From the NCBI GenBank assembly GCA_017553625.1, contig JAFZKP010000015.1:1-55130 (forward strand): a DNA stretch of 55,130 bases, read 5' to 3'. Within the stretch, counting starts at the first letter, position 1. Each line of letters starts with the position of its first letter. Below, piece by piece: positions 35,691-43,583 of the stretch. The translations under genes were made by a program, and so were the position numbers. The DNA comes from Bacteroidales bacterium (lineage in GTDB: Bacteria > Bacteroidota > Bacteroidia > Bacteroidales > F082). The notes beneath the pieces are model-generated. The model was not told the origin of the DNA, made no database searches, and saw nothing but the letters and a program-made list of their open reading frames with translations.

Positions 35691-36986
35691 TTATTGAGGA
35701 AGCGGATTATATTTCCGACATAGGATAATTATTCTATTATCCCCCATTGCCGTCGTACCGAAAACATAGTTTTCATCACTTTCTTTAAGATTTAGGTTTT
35801 TCCTTAAATCATTGGCGCTCAACAGGAAATTGCGGGTAGCGACAGATGCTTCTGAAATATTTTTTAACAATTCTTTTTTGATTTTTTTGTTGAAAGGCGC
35901 AAATCCGACGACCTCGAAAACGCGTCCCGGAAAATCCGGAACAAGGTTGTCGGATGTATATAAATGGCTGTTAACGTGCAATTTATCGATTTCAAAACGC
36001 TGTGAAATCAATTTAAAGGCACCAGATTTCATCAAGGCGGCATTCGGTTCGTATAAATATTTTTTAACGGTTGATGAAAATGATGGGATGGCGGATTTTT
36101 CTTCTGATTCGACGAATTGAAAAACCATTTCAACCTGTTGGGACAAGGCATGCCTTGTCCCTACGGGATTCAAATTCACACAAAAATATTTTATTTCCCC
36201 TTCAAATCCTGGTTCAATTTTAATCAAAACCTCCTTGCATTCGTTTTTAACTGCCACGATGTGGATTTCCGAAATATTTTTCAATTCGTTGGTAATCAAG
36301 GAAATGTCTAACATCGGGGATGCCTTTATCAAATATTGTAAAGACGTGCCATGGCGCGTCTCTACGAGGTTTTCATACAGGTTTCGTTGTAATACAATAA
36401 CATCGGGCGAACAATCGTGCAGGGAAACCATTTTGCGGTTGTAAATGTCGCGCCTGGCGGGATCAATGTATAGGACAATGCATGCATTGTCCCTACGGGA
36501 TGGCAAATTGTCACATCCTGTGGTGGCAAGACATGTCTTGCCACAATAAAAATTATTTAAAAATGTTTCCGCATCGGAATTTACAACCGTGATTCTCCGT
36601 CCTAAAACATCAAAATTATGTTCTGCCAAATCGCATAATTCTTTCTGATTTTCAACGTAATAGGAGGTTTTGAATTTCTCAGAAAGGAAATATGAATCTA
36701 TGCCCAGACCGCCAGTCAGGTCGACAAAGGTATCACCACCTTCGATGATTGATGCCTTGTACTTCGCGGTAAGCTCCGAGGAACATTGCTCGATTGAGAG
36801 ATGTTTCGGAAATAGCAAATCGGGATTGGAAGCCCACGACGGCACTTTCTTCGACAGAAGCTGTCGCGCCTCTATCTGATTGAGCACCAACATTTTATCG
36901 ACATCGTTAGGGAATTTCTGCAACGCCAGCTGGCGCACGTCATCCTTCAGATGTTTCTCGATAAAATCTCGTGTGGCAGCGTTCAT
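35691..36986 (-). CDS. THUMP-like class I SAM methyltransferase carrying four palindromic insertions
   Basis: 431 residues. The Rossmann SAM-binding motif TFVDLTGGLGIDSYFLSEK is near 90-108, the catalytic-type VLYIDPARRD near 170-180, and the C-terminal THUMP-like domain ends in VFGTTAMGDNRIIILCRK. It belongs to the Bacteroidota methyltransferase family with PF18096-type tail; the RNA target is unknown. Between 36137 and 36544, four palindromes are read in frame: CGKTCLAT (36523-36544), RRDNACIVL (36468-36496, immediately before the conserved YIDPARR), VETRHGTSL (36338-36365) and VGTRHALSQ (36137-36164). The ATG at 36986 shares one base with the cstA stop (TGATG); an in-frame TTG just before is not used. 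It may be functional because the motifs survive. Confidence 0.85.
   Translation of the reverse strand: MNAATRDFIEKHLKDDVRQLALQKFPNDVDKMLVLNQIEARQLLSKKVPSWASNPDLLFPKHLSIEQCSSELTAKYKASIIEGGDTFVDLTGGLGIDSYFLSEKFKTSYYVENQKELCDLAEHNFDVLGRRITVVNSDAETFLNNFYCGKTCLATTGCDNLPSRRDNACIVLYIDPARRDIYNRKMVSLHDCSPDVIVLQRNLYENLVETRHGTSLQYLIKASPMLDISLITNELKNISEIHIVAVKNECKEVLIKIEPGFEGEIKYFCVNLNPVGTRHALSQQVEMVFQFVESEEKSAIPSFSSTVKKYLYEPNAALMKSGAFKLISQRFEIDKLHVNSHLYTSDNLVPDFPGRVFEVVGFAPFNKKIKKELLKNISEASVATRNFLLSANDLRKNLNLKESDENYVFGTTAMGDNRIIILCRKYNPLPQ
36137..36164. repeat. 28-bp palindrome in the methyltransferase gene (copy 4)
   Basis: GTTGGGACAAGGC...GCCTTGTCCCTAC with GCATGC centre; one mismatch. Reads VGTRHALSQ on the gene strand. 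Confidence 0.9.
36338..36365. repeat. 28-bp palindrome in the methyltransferase gene (copy 3)
   Basis: GTAAAGACGTGCC...GGCGCGTCTCTAC with CCATGG centre; two mismatches. Reads VETRHGTSL. Confidence 0.9.
36468..36496. repeat. Palindrome in the methyltransferase gene (copy 2)
   Basis: Perfect 20-bp core (GGACAATGCA and its complement, 36473-36492) followed by CTAC; one end has an extra base. Reads RRDNACIVLY directly upstream of the conserved IDPARR. Confidence 0.85.
36523..36544. repeat. 22-bp palindrome in the methyltransferase gene (copy 1)
   Basis: Perfect palindrome GTGGCAAGACA/TGTCTTGCCAC; reads CGKTCLAT. Its ends differ from the GTAG type. Confidence 0.85.
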
Positions 36987-38437
36987 CAAAGCGCGTTTTT
37001 AGCGTATTTTCTATGCCAATTAAAGAACAAAACCGTAAACAGAATCGTGATGCAGCCTGCGATTATCGGGGCGACGACACCCGAGAATCCCACGCCTTCG
37101 ATGTATTTTCCGGCAGGGAACTCAAAGATATACGTCATCGTGACCATCGTCATGAACATCGCTGGGATGAGACTGAAGATGTAGTTTTTCTTTTCCTTGG
37201 CGAGATAAACCGTTATCGCCCAAAGAGTTACCATTGCAAGCACCTGGTTCGCCCATGCGAAATAACGCCAAATCATGTCGAAACCTTTCGCGTCGGCGAG
37301 ACTGTAAACCAAGATGACCGCTGTCACGGCGAACATCGGGATGGCGACGATCAAACGGTTTTTGATAGGCTTCTGGTCGAAGTGCAGGAAGTCGGCGATG
37401 ATGAGGCGTGCCGAACGCAAGGCTGTGTCGCCCGAGGTGACGGCTGCCGAGATGACGCCGAGGATGGTAATCACAGCAATCACTGGGGTAAACCAAGTGT
37501 TGGCGATCACACCAACGATGGCGGCTCCGCTCATTCCGCTGACGTTGACCACGCTATCGGGACCGAAGAAATATGCCGCCGCAGCTGCCCAAATCAAGGC
37601 AACGACGCCTTCGGTAATCATGGCACCGTAGAAAATCGGACGGCCTTGCTTCTCGTTGACCATGCAACGTGCCATCAAAGGCGACTGTGTGGCATGGAAA
37701 CCGCTGATTGCGCCGCACGCGATGCTGATGAACATCATCGGGAAGATTGGACTGTGAGCCGCGTTAGGATGACGGTTCTGCAATCCGCTCCAAATCTCCG
37801 GAATCTCTGGCTGATACATGATAAACGCCACGAAGATAGCAACAGCCATACCGAGCAAAAGTATTCCAAAAATCGGGTAAATTTTTCCGATTAATTTGTC
37901 GATTGGCAGCAAAGTGGCAATCAGATAATAAGCTAAGATGATGATAACCCAAACGTATGGATTCCAACCTGGTGTGAAGTTGTTGATTAACAGCGTTGCC
38001 GGGGTGTTGACGAACACCACGCCGACCAAAATCATCAATATTACTGTGAATCCGCGCATAAACTGTTTCACTCCGTTGCCGAGGTACATTCCGTGAATCT
38101 CAGGCAGACTCGCGCCTTTGGTACGCAGCGAAATCATGCCGGCGAGGTAGTCGTGGACGGCACCAGCGAAGATGCTGCCAAGCACAATCCACAGGAACGA
38201 CGCCGTCCCGAACTGCGCTCCCATGATAGCGCCGATGATTGGACCGACGCCGGCGATATTCAGAAACTGAATCAAGAAGATGCGCCAAGGCTTCATCGGC
38301 ACGTAGTCGACGCCGTCAGCCATAGTGACAGCTGGCGTTTCACAATCAGGGTCAGCGCCGAAGAGCTTCTCTATAATTTTTCCGTAAATCAAATAGCCAA
38401 CAATCAAGACGGCAATAGCTATAAAAAATGTTGTCAT
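36986..38437 (-). CDS. cstA: CstA-family carbon starvation/peptide-pyruvate transporter
   Basis: A 483-residue inner-membrane protein with many helices (FFIAIAVLIVGYLIYG at the start; WRIFLIQFLNIAGVGPIIGAIMGAQFG; LWAITVYLAKEK near the end). The motif GVDYVPMKPWRIFLIQFLNIAG and AVHDYLAGMISLR are characteristic of the CstA family. E. coli CstA (about 700 residues) imports peptides or pyruvate during carbon starvation; this shorter ~480-residue form is the common one in anaerobes and lacks the C-terminal extension. It starts 8 bp after the prfB stop and is coupled to the methyltransferase gene by TGATG. Confidence 0.93.
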   Translation of the reverse strand: MTTFFIAIAVLIVGYLIYGKIIEKLFGADPDCETPAVTMADGVDYVPMKPWRIFLIQFLNIAGVGPIIGAIMGAQFGTASFLWIVLGSIFAGAVHDYLAGMISLRTKGASLPEIHGMYLGNGVKQFMRGFTVILMILVGVVFVNTPATLLINNFTPGWNPYVWVIIILAYYLIATLLPIDKLIGKIYPIFGILLLGMAVAIFVAFIMYQPEIPEIWSGLQNRHPNAAHSPIFPMMFISIACGAISGFHATQSPLMARCMVNEKQGRPIFYGAMITEGVVALIWAAAAAYFFGPDSVVNVSGMSGAAIVGVIANTWFTPVIAVITILGVISAAVTSGDTALRSARLIIADFLHFDQKPIKNRLIVAIPMFAVTAVILVYSLADAKGFDMIWRYFAWANQVLAMVTLWAITVYLAKEKKNYIFSLIPAMFMTMVTMTYIFEFPAGKYIEGVGFSGVVAPIIAGCITILFTVLFFNWHRKYAKNAL

Positions 38438-38445
38438 AACTTTAA

Positions 38446-39556
38446 TTATTTTTGTCCAAACATCATTAAATACGACTTGATAAACTCATCGATTTTTCCG
38501 TCCATCACCGCCTGCACGTTGCTGGTCTGGTAGTTGGTGCGGTGGTCTTTCACGCGGCGGTCGTCGAACACATAAGAGCGTATCTGCGAGCCCCATTCTA
38601 TCTTTTTCTTCGACGCCTCGATCTTGTTTTTCTCCTCCATACGATGCTGTAACTCCTTGTCGTACAATTGCGATTTCAGCAGTCGCATAGCGTTTTCCTT
38701 GTTTTTCGGTTGGTCACGCGTCTCGGTGTTTTCAATCAGAATCTCCTCTTCGTGACCGTCGTATGGGTCTTTGTATTGATATCTCAAACGCACTCCCGAC
38801 TCCACCTTGTTCACGTTCTGACCGCCAGCGCCGCCACTGCGGAATGTGTCCCATGTCAGTCTTGACGGGTCGATGACGATTTCGATGGTGTCGTCGATCA
38901 AAGGTGACACAAACACCGAGCTGAACGACGTCATTCGTTTGCCTTGGGCGTTGAATGGTGACACGCGTACGAGGCGGTGCACTCCGTTCTCGCCTTTGAG
39001 GTAACCGTAGGCGTAGTCGCCGTCGATTTCCATGGTACACGACTTGATTCCGGCATCGTCGCCTTCCAAAATGTTACTGATTCTCACCTTATAGTTATGA
39101 GCCTCGGCGTAGCGCATGTACATTCGCATGAGCATGTCCGCCCAGTCCTGCGACTCTGTTCCGCCCGCGCCCGCGTTGATTTTCAGCACGCAGCTCATCG
39201 AGTCCGCTTCCTCGTGAAGCATGTTGCGGAATTCGAGGTCTTCGACGAGTTTCACCACGTCGGCGTATTGCTTGTCTACTTCCTCTTCTGTAGCCTCGCC
39301 TTCCTTGGCGAAATCGTAAAGCACTCCGAGGTCGTCGTTAGCCTTCGCAATCTCGTCGTAAGCCGTCACCCAGCTCTTCACGTCCTTGATCTGGCGCATG
39401 ATGACCTTGCCGTTTTTCGGGTCGTCCCAAAAGCCGTCAACCTTCGTTTTCTCTTCTAATTCAGCTATTTTCGACAGTTTGGTGTCGATGTCAAAGATAC
39501 CTCCTCAAGGCATCAATCCTCTTACTAAGTTCTTTTATGCTGTCTAAAGTGACCAT
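38446..39556 (-). CDS. prfB: Peptide chain release factor 2, with programmed +1 frameshift
   Basis: Release factor 2 (UGA/UAA). Translation starts at ATG 39556 (MVTLDSIKELSKRIDALRRYL), reaches an in-frame TGA at 39491-39493, and shifts +1 at CTT-T to continue DIDTKLSKIAELEEKTK through to the stop at 38446. The shift site has the classical SD-like AGGAGG just upstream and the CTT TGA C core, so RF2 autoregulates: high RF2 terminates at the TGA, low RF2 allows the shift. The catalytic GGQ is in RSGGAGGQNVNKVESG, and the anticodon-like SPF motif in VSPFNAQGKR. A reading frame starting at MRQIKD (39399) alone would miss the first ~50 residues. It is followed 8 bp later by cstA. Confidence 0.97.
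39490..39505 (-). promoter_or_regulatory. +1 frameshift signal of prfB
   Basis: AGG AGG TAT CTT TGA C: SD-like element, slippery CTT, and UGA in weak context, as in RF2 genes generally. Confidence 0.95.
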
Positions 39557-39599
39557 ATTAATATAAGGTGTTGTTTATTTAAAATTTAAAATTATTTTA

Positions 39600-39639
39600 A
39601 GATTTCTCCACTACGCTTCGCTTCGGTCGAAATGACAAT
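39600..39639. repeat. GTCATT-type intergenic repeat (copy 1)
   Basis: Minus strand: GTCATTTCGACCGAAGCG AAGCGTAGTGGAGAAATCTT. It has the same frame (GTCATT..CGA ... GGAAATCT) as the element at 42977. It lies just after the DUF4421-like gene. Confidence 0.6.
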
Positions 39640-39643
39640 CACG

Positions 39644-40675
39644 TCACAACCTTATTCCAACGAAAAGAAAAACCTGATATTGGCTGTTGCCGGTTTTCAG
39701 CTTTTTGGAATTGACATTCGACCAGTTGAGTTGTCCTGTAGCTCCGGCAAACCATCTGGCATTGAAGTCATGCACGATGGCAGCTTTTCCTATGATGAAC
39801 ACCTCTGGAAAATCGGCTGTCACGCTGTGTCCGTCGCCTTGCATGTAATTTCGCACGGTGGTTCTGCTATGAAGTACAAGGTAAGGAAGTACCGATGCGT
39901 GAATGAGCCAGCGATGTGGCAGCACAAGGTTATATCCATAGCCAACGCCAAGACCGTATGTCACATTGGTGAGCCTAAAAAGTTCATCATTATCAATAGT
40001 GTCACCAATATTTATGACATTCACATGAAGCTCGCCTCCTACAAGCAAACTGCCCGCGCTCTTCTTCTGGATAAACATCTGTGTGAATGCCGCCGGATAT
40101 GAGAATTTCTTATTGTTAAATGCATAGTAAAAATTGAAGTTAAAGACCGCCTGCGAGACTTTCCCTTCCGGCACTTCAAACTCAAGAGGCAAAGGAATAA
40201 CGATACTTCCATCATCGCTGGAAATACTTGGCATCCCAGGAATGTCAAAAATATAATTTCCATGCAGACTCTCAATGCCGCTCAATCCGAACTCGAAGCC
40301 GAATTTCTTGCCGTACATATTGAGTTTTATGTCGAAGTCCCTGTCCTGACCGCCTTTTAACTTATTGAAACTGATGCCTCCGGCGAGGGCGATGCCCATA
40401 TATCCCACCTGAACATTGAGTTTCGGCTTCAATCCGGTGCTCAGATTCGACTCGAACCTGGTGCCTTCAAACTCACCTTTGGTGTGGAATGTCTGCATCA
40501 GCGTCATGGTTCTCAACTTGAATGTCCATTTGCAGTTTGGACGCATGATATAGTCGGTGTCGTAGGTGATTCTGTTGTATCTGCGACTCAAGAAATTTCC
40601 GTCAAGTTGAATCTCCTGAGACATAGCCACCATGCAAACAAACAGCGAAATTATAGTCAGTAACAGTTTCTTCAT
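39644..40675 (-). CDS. DUF4421-like outer-membrane/exported protein
   Basis: 343 residues, signal peptide 1-20 (FVCMVAMSQE), then beta-strand-rich sequence (FKLRTMTLMQTFHTKGEF, LNVQVGYMGIALAGGISFNKLKGGQ, VQVFLFVGIRL) ending in a strand, as in small beta-barrel outer-membrane proteins. I recognise it as resembling Bacteroidota DUF4421 proteins, which have no established function. It is a single gene with its own -7 box upstream and a GTCATT repeat just after its stop. Confidence 0.65.
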   Translation of the reverse strand: MKKLLLTIISLFVCMVAMSQEIQLDGNFLSRRYNRITYDTDYIMRPNCKWTFKLRTMTLMQTFHTKGEFEGTRFESNLSTGLKPKLNVQVGYMGIALAGGISFNKLKGGQDRDFDIKLNMYGKKFGFEFGLSGIESLHGNYIFDIPGMPSISSDDGSIVIPLPLEFEVPEGKVSQAVFNFNFYYAFNNKKFSYPAAFTQMFIQKKSAGSLLVGGELHVNVINIGDTIDNDELFRLTNVTYGLGVGYGYNLVLPHRWLIHASVLPYLVLHSRTTVRNYMQGDGHSVTADFPEVFIIGKAAIVHDFNARWFAGATGQLNWSNVNSKKLKTGNSQYQVFLFVGIRL

Positions 40676-40694
40676 ATATCCTAATTTATCGATG

Positions 40695-40702
40695 CAAAAA
40701 TA
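40695..40702 (-). promoter_or_regulatory. -7 promoter box of the DUF4421-like gene
   Basis: TATTTTTG on the minus strand, 19 bases before the ATG. Confidence 0.5.
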
Positions 40703-40720
40703 TGAAAATTTCTTTTTAAA

Positions 40721-41167
40721 CTAAAGATTTTTAACAGTTTCCCAAACCAGTCCCGGTTCATAGCCTTTCTGTTTAGCGTATTGCGCCAGTTTCGCCTTAC
40801 GTTTATATGGATCTGTCTCGTTGATTTTCTTGGCTTTCAGGACTTTTATCAATTCCTCTTTATAAATCTCGGGGTCGATTTCTGATAAGGCATTGCTAAT
40901 AATCTCATCGCTGAGGCCTTTCATTTTCAATGCCATTTTTATCTTGTTCACGCCCCATTTTTTGAGATGAATCTTGCTTCTCACGAATGTGGAGGCATAA
41001 CGCTCATCGTCGAGATAACCTTCATCCACAAGGAGTTTCAAGAATTTATCCTTCTCGGAATCGGGCATGTCGAAAGAGGCGAGCTTCGTTCTCACCTCGT
41101 GCGTGCACCGGTCCTGATAGGCGCAATAGTGCAACACTTTTTTTAATATAGCGTCATTTGTCTCCAT
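40721..41167 (-). CDS. recX: Regulatory protein RecX
   Basis: 148 residues, three-helix repeats typical of RecX (HYCAYQDRCTHEVRTKLASF; LVDEGYLDDERYASTFVRSK; WGVNKIKMALKMKGLSDEII; YKRKAKLAQYAKQKGY). RecX binds RecA filaments and modulates recombination. Here it is downstream of the YgiQ radical SAM gene, and its ATG overlaps the YgiQ reading frame by 14 bp. recX is not next to recA in this window. Confidence 0.9.
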   Translation of the reverse strand: METNDAILKKVLHYCAYQDRCTHEVRTKLASFDMPDSEKDKFLKLLVDEGYLDDERYASTFVRSKIHLKKWGVNKIKMALKMKGLSDEIISNALSEIDPEIYKEELIKVLKAKKINETDPYKRKAKLAQYAKQKGYEPGLVWETVKNL

Positions 41168-42968
41168 AAAGTCGTCTGATCCAATCGTATTTGCCCATTT
41201 TGCGGAGCGTCTGCTTCACCCATTGTCGGTTTTCGTTTTTGTACCAGAAAAAGAAACGTTGCTGCGCGAGTTTGTCTTCCTTGTTTTTTGCAACAAATAT
41301 TGGCTTCAAAGTATACGGGTCATAGCCCGAATAATAGATTTCGGTCGCCAAAGTCATCGGCGTAGGTGTGAAATCTTGAACTTGCTCAAGATGATAGCCT
41401 AACTCCTTGGTTTTCACCGCAAGTTCCGCCATATCCATCAAGGTACAAGCAGGATGGCTCGATATAAAATAAGGTATCAGCTGCTGGTTAAGATGATATT
41501 TCTCGTTGACCTGGTCGAAGCGTTTTTTCAGTTTGTTGAACAATGCGAACGGTGGTTTACGCATGAGTTTCAACACGTTATCGCTCACTTGCTCTGGCGC
41601 CACTTTCAAACGTCCGCTCACGTGACGGCGCATCAGCTGCTCGAAATATTCGTCGTAGCCAAGCTTTCCGTCGGGGTCGTCATTTGTCAAAAACAAGTCG
41701 TAGCGGATGCCTGAACCTATTGTCACCTTTTTTACATTCGGGTTTTTGTCGACTTCCTTGTAAAGTTCAATCAGCGGATGATGGTCGGTGTTGAGATTCT
41801 TGCAAATATTCGGCTGAATGCAGGTCGGGCGCACACATTTCTCGCACAGCGATTCGTCTTTGCCACGCATTCGGTACATGTTCGCCGACGGACCGCCCAA
41901 ATCGCTGATATATCCTTTGAAATCAGGCATTTGGGTAACTTGCTCAACCTCACGTAAAATCGATTCTTTACTTCTTGAAGCCACAAATTTTCCTTGATGA
42001 GCCGAGATGGTGCAAAAAGCGCAGCCGCCGAAGCATCCACGATGTATGTTCACCGAATGACGAATCATCTCGTATGCCGGAATCGGACCGCGTTTGGCAT
42101 ATTTCGGATGCGGCATGCGTGTGTATGGCAAGTCGAAGGCAGCGTCGATTTGTTCTGTGGTGTAGGTAGGATAAGGAGGATTGATGTAAAGAGTGAAATC
42201 GCCGACATCCTGAAGCAGTCTGGCGGCGTGTTTTTTGTTCGACTCCTCCTCCACATGCTTGAAATTCGAGGCGTAAAGCTTTTTGTCTTTCAAACAGACT
42301 TCATGCGACACGAGTCTTATGTCTTGCCAAGAAGATTCAACGAATTGAGATTTCTTTTTCAAGAAAAATGTCTGCGGAATGTCGGTTATTTCATCGATTT
42401 TCTTGCCTTCGGAAAGTGCTTTAGCAATCTCGACATTGGCTAATTCGCCCATGCCGTAAACGCCCATATCAGCGTGAGAATCAACGAGAATACTGGGCTT
42501 CAATGTATCTGACCAGTAGTCGTAATGAGTCACTCTTCTTAACGAGGCTTCGATACCACCGAGAACGACTGGCACGTCGGGATAAATCTGTTTTAGGATG
42601 TTGCAATACACTATCGAGGCATAATCCGGACGAAACCCGGCCTCGCCTCCAGGGGTGTAAGCGTCGTTGGAACGAAGACGTTTGTTGGCGGTATAGTGGT
42701 TCACCATCGAATCCATGCATCCTGCCGACACACCGAAAAAGATCCGTGGCTTGCCGAACTTGCGGAAGTCGCGGAGGTCATCACGCCAGTTGGGTTGCGG
42801 AATGATACCGACTTTGTAGCCTTCCTTTTCAAGTGTGCGCCCAATAACAGCAGCTCCGAACGACGGATGGTCGACGTATGCGTCGCCGCTCACGAGCACG
42901 ATGTCAAGCTCGTCCCACCCGCGCAAGTCAGATTCCTTCTTCGTTATCGGCAACCACTTGAGATCCAT
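41154..42968 (-). CDS. YgiQ-family radical SAM protein
   Basis: 604 residues, cytoplasmic. The N-terminal B12-binding-like domain (DIVLVSGDAYVDHPSFGAAVIGR) is followed by the radical SAM core with the [4Fe-4S] motif CFGGCAFC near 315, the SDLGGPSANMYRM segment, an extra cysteine cluster (CEKCVRPTCIQPNIC) and a C-terminal domain ending MGKYDWIRRLYGDK. This matches the UPF0313/YgiQ family, whose reaction is not established. It is followed by recX (14 bp overlap) and preceded by the nucleosidase and M20 genes; a GTCATT repeat lies in the gap upstream. Confidence 0.92.
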   Translation of the reverse strand: MDLKWLPITKKESDLRGWDELDIVLVSGDAYVDHPSFGAAVIGRTLEKEGYKVGIIPQPNWRDDLRDFRKFGKPRIFFGVSAGCMDSMVNHYTANKRLRSNDAYTPGGEAGFRPDYASIVYCNILKQIYPDVPVVLGGIEASLRRVTHYDYWSDTLKPSILVDSHADMGVYGMGELANVEIAKALSEGKKIDEITDIPQTFFLKKKSQFVESSWQDIRLVSHEVCLKDKKLYASNFKHVEEESNKKHAARLLQDVGDFTLYINPPYPTYTTEQIDAAFDLPYTRMPHPKYAKRGPIPAYEMIRHSVNIHRGCFGGCAFCTISAHQGKFVASRSKESILREVEQVTQMPDFKGYISDLGGPSANMYRMRGKDESLCEKCVRPTCIQPNICKNLNTDHHPLIELYKEVDKNPNVKKVTIGSGIRYDLFLTNDDPDGKLGYDEYFEQLMRRHVSGRLKVAPEQVSDNVLKLMRKPPFALFNKLKKRFDQVNEKYHLNQQLIPYFISSHPACTLMDMAELAVKTKELGYHLEQVQDFTPTPMTLATEIYYSGYDPYTLKPIFVAKNKEDKLAQQRFFFWYKNENRQWVKQTLRKMGKYDWIRRLYGDK

Positions 42969-42976
42969 ATCAATTT

Positions 42977-43003
42977 GTCATTCCGAGCTTGTCGAGGAAT
43001 CTT
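42977..43003. repeat. GTCATT-type intergenic repeat (copy 2)
   Basis: Plus strand: TGTCATTCCGAGCTTGTC GAGGAATCT; the element touches the TAA stop of the nucleosidase gene (43002-43004). I recall the sequence as a common intergenic repeat in Bacteroidota. Confidence 0.65.
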
Positions 43004-43550
43004 ATTTTATACTAACGTTATCATAAAAAAACTCCTTCAGCCCTTCCCTTGCGTCAGCAATTTTATCATACCAATCCTTCACGGAATTCTGCCCCACCAC
43101 ATCGGTAACGTATTTCACTGAAACGAATGGGATTCCCATCTTTCGACAGACCTCGGCCTCAGCAAAGGCTTCCATATCGATGACATCGCCTTCGATATCA
43201 GCGCCTTGCGTGATAAAGGAATCGCCGGTGTTGCAGGTGCCCCAAATTGAATTTGAAAAATTTTCAAATTTTTCAAATTCAATTTCAGAATTCACACCAT
43301 CAATTTTCACCTTACGTAAATCTCTGTCAATGAATCGATTACAAACAATAATATCGCCTACCTTATGATTAATTGTTCCAGCAGTGCCGAAACTGATAAC
43401 CATGTCGGGATGATATTCGCAGATGGCGCGCATCGTATTCATGGCGGCATTCACCTTGCCCATGCCGGTTTCAACGTAAATCACTTCCGCATTGGGAATA
43501 TTGATTTCTATCTTTTCTTCAGGAATAGCGTAAACCAATAAAATCTTCAT
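43002..43550 (-). CDS. MTA/SAH-type nucleosidase-like protein with a palindromic insertion
   Basis: About 182 residues, nucleoside-phosphorylase fold. MKILLVYAIPEE opens like MTA/SAH nucleosidase; VISFGTAGTINHKVGDIIV is the GTAG substrate loop, CNTGDSF and VIDMEAFAEA the active-site segment with Met-Glu, and KYVTD ends with the catalytic-type Asp. It is shorter than MtnN (~230), so it could be a degraded or specialised form (MTA/SAH or futalosine hydrolase-like). A 42-bp palindrome at 43244-43285 reads IEFEKFENFSNSI in the middle. The start is set at ATG 43550, which aligns with the family N terminus; the longest frame starts 24 bp further up. It follows the M20 gene by 33 bp. Confidence 0.75.
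   Translation of the reverse strand: MKILLVYAIPEEKIEINIPNAEVIYVETGMGKVNAAMNTMRAICEYHPDMVISFGTAGTINHKVGDIIVCNRFIDRDLRKVKIDGVNSEIEFEKFENFSNSIWGTCNTGDSFITQGADIEGDVIDMEAFAEAEVCRKMGIPFVSVKYVTDVVGQNSVKDWYDKIADAREGLKEFFYDNVSIK
43244..43285. repeat. 42-bp near-perfect AT-rich palindrome in the nucleosidase gene
   Basis: Two perfect 20-bp arms, AAATTGAATTTGAAAAATTT and its complement, separated only by TC. It is in frame, encoding the E/F/K/N-rich peptide EFEKFENFSNSI. Confidence 0.9.
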
Positions 43551-43583
43551 AACTAAAAGCAATTTCATATTCATTTATTTTCA

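Noticed and set aside
39632-40102. Plus-strand frame of 156 codons
   Set aside because: Antisense to the DUF4421-like gene, which has a signal peptide and promoter box.
42835-43026. Small plus-strand frame containing CHSELVEESYF-type residues
   Set aside because: It is a translation of the GTCATT repeat and the antisense of YgiQ; typical spurious repeat ORF.
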